Part shown: piece by piece, positions 61,914-64,000 of the stretch
Layout of the letters: each line of letters begins with the position of its first letter
Position numbering within the stretch: position 1 is the stretch's first letter
Source of the DNA: Curtobacterium sp. 458
GTDB lineage: Bacteria; Actinomycetota; Actinomycetes; Actinomycetales; Microbacteriaceae
NCBI RefSeq assembly: GCF_030406605.1
Contig: NZ_CP129104.1
Location: forward strand, 1,626,542-1,690,541
Reading direction: 5' to 3'
DNA length: 64,000 nt
Program-made: the position numbers and the translations under genes
The notes under the pieces: generated by a model
Database searches by the model: none
What the model saw: the letters and a program-made list of their open reading frames with translations, nothing else
What the model was told of the DNA's origin: nothing

Positions 61914-63076
61914 GGCCGGTCCCCGTCGTGTTCCTGGTCGCCGTCGACGTCGCGGTGCGTGTCGGCGTCCTCGCGGAGTGAATCGGCCGCACGGGACAGG
62001 GCGGCGGAGGCCTCGTCGAGCGCGTCGGCGACCTGCTCGTCCCCGGACCCGGCGGTGTCCTCGTGGCGGTCACCCGCACCGACGGCGTCCGCACGGTCGT
62101 CCGCCACCGCCGCGTCGGCGGAGGCGTCCTGTGCGTGCGTGCCGGCGTCGCGCGCGGAGTCGGCGGCCTCGTCGGCGGCGCGCGCGGCGCGGTCGGACAC
62201 CTCGGCACCGGCGTCGGCTGCGGCGTCACGCGCTGCCCCCGCCGCGTCCTTCGCGTGGTCGACGGCGTCGGCGGCCGCGTCACGGGCACGGTCGGCACCG
62301 TCCCGAGCGCGATCGGCAGCGTCGGCGACTCCTTCGCGCGCACGGTCGACGGTCTCGCGCGCCGTGTCGGCGGCGTCGGAAGCCACTCCGCGGGCGCGGT
62401 CAGCGGTGTCGGAGGCCACCTCACGGGCGCGGTCGGCCGTGTCGGAGGCGACCTCCCGGACGCGATCGGTGGCGTCCGCGACCGCAGCACGCGCCGTGTC
62501 GGCCGCGTCACCCGCACGGTCCACCGCGCGGGCAGCGGCGTCACGAGCCTGCTCGGCGACGTCGGCGGCGTTCTCCTGCACGTCGGCAGCGACGTCGGAG
62601 GCCGCGGTCTTCGCGCGGTCCACCGCGTCCTTGCCGGACTCGACGGCCCGGTCCAGCGCGGAGGGCTCGTCGTCGAACGGTCCGTGCACGTCGAGCACGC
62701 GGACGTCGACGGTCACGGTGTCGTCGCCGAGCTGCGACACGGCCTCGCGGACCTGCCGACGCACCTCGTCGGCGACCGCGACCACGGGCTCCGGGTACTC
62801 GACGACGATCGAGACGACGACGTCGAGTGCGCCGTCCTCCTCGTCGACCTGCACCCCGGTCGTCCCGGCGGAGCGGCCGAACTGGGAGCGCACCCGGTCG
62901 GCTGCGCGGGCCAGGAGGTTGCCGAGGTGGTGGACCCCGTGCACCCCGAGGGCGGTCTCGGCGGCGGTGCGGGCGGCCACGGTCACGCGCGAGGCGTCCT
63001 CGGGCAGGGGCTCGGTGAGCTCTGCCGGCAGGGGTACCTCGGTGATCTGCGTCCGGGCGTTCGGGTCGTGCTGCAT
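61910..63076 (-). CDS. Asp23/Gls24 protein fused to an LEA-like 11-mer repeat tail
   Basis: 388 residues. Residues 25-132 form an Asp23/Gls24 envelope-stress domain (VTVAARTAAETALGVHGVHHLGNLLARA, VVVSIVVEYPEPVVAVADEVRRQVREAVSQL, VTVDVRVLDVHGP). From about 140 to 330 the chain is an Ala/Asp/Arg-rich 11-residue repeat, clearest at 204-236 (DRVREVASDTA, DRAREVASDTA, DRARGVASDAA), matching the amphipathic repeats of group 3 LEA proteins. A disordered acidic end follows. ATG at 63076 with AAGGAGG upstream. Likely a cell-envelope scaffold with a desiccation- or stress-related tail; the role is inferred. Confidence 0.88.
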   Translation of the reverse strand: MQHDPNARTQITEVPLPAELTEPLPEDASRVTVAARTAAETALGVHGVHHLGNLLARAADRVRSQFGRSAGTTGVQVDEEDGALDVVVSIVVEYPEPVVAVADEVRRQVREAVSQLGDDTVTVDVRVLDVHGPFDDEPSALDRAVESGKDAVDRAKTAASDVAADVQENAADVAEQARDAAARAVDRAGDAADTARAAVADATDRVREVASDTADRAREVASDTADRARGVASDAADTARETVDRAREGVADAADRARDGADRARDAAADAVDHAKDAAGAARDAAADAGAEVSDRAARAADEAADSARDAGTHAQDASADAAVADDRADAVGAGDRHEDTAGSGDEQVADALDEASAALSRAADSLREDADTHRDVDGDQEHDGDRP

Positions 63077-63146
63077 GACTTCCTCCTTGCTCCGGGACGA
63101 CGGACGCCGCCCACCGTGGGCGGGCGGCGTCCGGGTCCGTGGCGGG

Positions 63147-63317
63147 TTACTTGAAGACGTCCTTGACGTCCTCGCCGGCCTTCTTGGCGCTGGCTGCGGC
63201 CTGGTCCTTCTTGCCCTCGGCGACCTTCTGGTCGTCGTTGGTCGCCTTGCCGACGGCTTCCTTGGCCTTGCCGGCGAGGTCCTGGGCAGCGTTCTTGATC
63301 TTGTCGTCGAGACCCAT
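63147..63317 (-). CDS. CsbD-like stress protein
   Basis: 56 residues, lysine/alanine-rich and helical: MGLDDKIKNAAQDLAGKAKEAVGKATNDDQKVAEGKKDQA fits the CsbD family, small general-stress proteins. Too short to be found by usual length cut-offs. ATG at 63317 with GAGAGGAG upstream, TAA stop at 63147. It is placed between the Asp23-type and AmaP-like genes, 70 bp before the former. Confidence 0.88.
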   Translation of the reverse strand: MGLDDKIKNAAQDLAGKAKEAVGKATNDDQKVAEGKKDQAAASAKKAGEDVKDVFK

Positions 63318-63424
63318 GACGGGCTCCTCTCTCTCGTCCGGGCATGCGCCCGGTTCCTTGGGTGGTGCTGCCGGGAGGCGGGGGTCGTCTCCCGGGGTCT
63401 GGTGTGGTGGGTGGGTGGTGCGGT

Positions 63425-63988
63425 CTACTGCACGCGGGTGGGTTTGGCCAGGGCGGCGCGGGTGCCGCCGGTGAGGTGGACCAGGATCGGGACCTGGCGG
63501 CCGAGGGTGCGGTCCAGCACGCCGATGGCGTGGTCGACGGCGTCGAGGACCGTCACCGCGTCGCCGCCGCGGCGCACGTTCACCCGGATCCGGGCGGCGC
63601 GCTGCCGCTTGACCAGGTACGTGTCGACCTTCGAGCCGACGACGTCGCGGACGCCGGCGAGTTCGTGGTCGATGACGTCCCGCACGAGCGCGACGTTGAT
63701 GGTGACCTGGTCCTCACCGCTGCGTTCGCGGACGGCGACGCTGGTGCCGCCGCGGCCGCGGGTGAACACCCACAGCAGTGCCAGCACGATCACCACGACG
63801 CACGCCGCGGCGACGATCCACAGCGACGCCGCCGGCACGGTGAGGCTGGTGGGGAACGTGAGGTAGGGCTTGAGGGCGTCGCGGACGGCGGGCAGGACAC
63901 CGGCGCCGATGGTGAGGCCGACGAGGACGGCGGCCAGGCCGAGGACCAGCAGGATGATGCGGTTCAGGGTGCGGTTGCTCTTGGTCAT
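63425..63988 (-). CDS. AmaP-like membrane anchor
   Basis: 187 residues with two N-terminal membrane helices (IILLVLGLAAVLVGLTIGAGVL and WIVAAACVVVIVLALLWVF), then a soluble domain with VAVRERSGEDQVTINVALVRDVIDHELAGVRDVVGSKVDTYLVKRQRAARIRVNVRRGGDAVTVLDAV. This is the layout of AmaP, which anchors Asp23 to the membrane in Staphylococcus; actinobacterial versions (DUF6286-like) flank Asp23 genes. ATG at 63988; its promoter lies past the window. It heads the stress group read leftwards. Confidence 0.82.
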   Translation of the reverse strand: MTKSNRTLNRIILLVLGLAAVLVGLTIGAGVLPAVRDALKPYLTFPTSLTVPAASLWIVAAACVVVIVLALLWVFTRGRGGTSVAVRERSGEDQVTINVALVRDVIDHELAGVRDVVGSKVDTYLVKRQRAARIRVNVRRGGDAVTVLDAVDHAIGVLDRTLGRQVPILVHLTGGTRAALAKPTRVQ

Positions 63989-64000
63989 GCCAACGTTCCC

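Noticed and set aside
62063..63154. Plus-strand Gly/Val-rich frame opposite the Asp23-LEA gene
   Set aside because: It resembles a PE-PGRS-like repeat protein only because the 11-mer repeat is read on the other strand. The minus strand has the Asp23 domain, a ribosome site and coupled neighbours.
1..64000. tRNA, rRNA, prophage or insertion sequence
   Set aside because: Scanned both strands for conserved rRNA segments, tRNA-like cloverleaf ends, transposase and integrase motifs; none was convincing. A short tRNA could be missed by eye.

Overview
This is a 64 kb chromosomal stretch from a very GC-rich Gram-positive actinobacterium. Codon third positions are almost all G/C and GTG starts are common. 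Many genes have a TANNNT hexamer exactly six bases before the start codon, which is typical of leaderless actinobacterial mRNAs. Gene content and the recurring GGAGGCCCGGATCACGTGAGC hairpin terminators suggest the family Microbacteriaceae, probably Curtobacterium or a close relative; that is inference from gene types, not a database match. I see no rRNA, tRNA, CRISPR array, prophage or insertion sequence. The window cuts off the C-terminus of an FdhF/YdeP-type oxidoreductase at base 1 and stops just upstream of an AmaP-like gene at the right end.

Layout. 1-4817 (-): molybdenum-cofactor and formate-dehydrogenase-like operon (mobA, DUF6457, moeA, fdhD, fdhF-like). 4912-10418: GT39-type glycosyltransferase, DUF1349 protein, a quinone-reductase-like flavoprotein with its TetR, a rifampin ADP-ribosyltransferase (arr) and a Nei/Fpg DNA glycosylase. 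10448-11529 (-): a VapBC45-type toxin-antitoxin pair whose start codon lies inside a perfect palindrome. 11555-15741: TetR regulator divergent from a sugar MFS carrier, a TIM-barrel isomerase and a Gfo/Idh dehydrogenase. 16017-21030: SDR/LysR divergent pair, then a flavin amine oxidase divergent from an APC permease. 21186-28627: DUF4383 protein, a drug/bacitracin-type ABC exporter, small unknowns, a YeiH-type transporter, a FemAB/GNAT-like protein and a secreted protein.

28799-41772 is the most interesting block: a RutA-centred nitrogen-heterocycle catabolic island. On the minus strand, from 40144 downwards, run a lipoprotein binding protein, a two-domain ABC ATPase, a ribose-type permease, a RutA-like flavin monooxygenase, a nitrilase-superfamily amidohydrolase, an amidase-signature enzyme and a DHA2 exporter. 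A second unit follows with an isochorismatase-fold hydrolase, a TetR and a GntR/UTRA regulator. Divergent from these, across a 612-bp gene-free region, are two flavin reductases. This resembles the Rut pyrimidine pathway (RutA, RutB-like, RutF-like) but RutC, RutD, RutE and RutG are absent, and an ABC importer plus extra C-N hydrolases are present, so the substrate and route may be new.

41878-54494: SDR and NTF2-like genes controlled by a TetR through a perfect 20-bp inverted repeat, an ABC exporter, an LCP-family wall ligase, a two-component system, an MFS/TetR pair sharing one symmetric -10 element, a Tat-exported esterase, a peroxiredoxin and a serine hydrolase. 54491-61050: a RimB-like protease gene divergent from rimK (with a C-terminal RCK_C domain), then oleA, a fused oleBC and oleD for head-to-head long-chain olefin synthesis. 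61246-63988 (-): an envelope-stress group (AmaP-like, CsbD-like, an Asp23 protein fused to an LEA-like 11-mer repeat tail, and two small membrane proteins).

Two dispersed hairpin families mark gene ends: the GGAGGCCCGG terminators, and a rarer element of fixed geometry (GCGAGTCTCGC-like motifs around a 38-bp hairpin) present three times.
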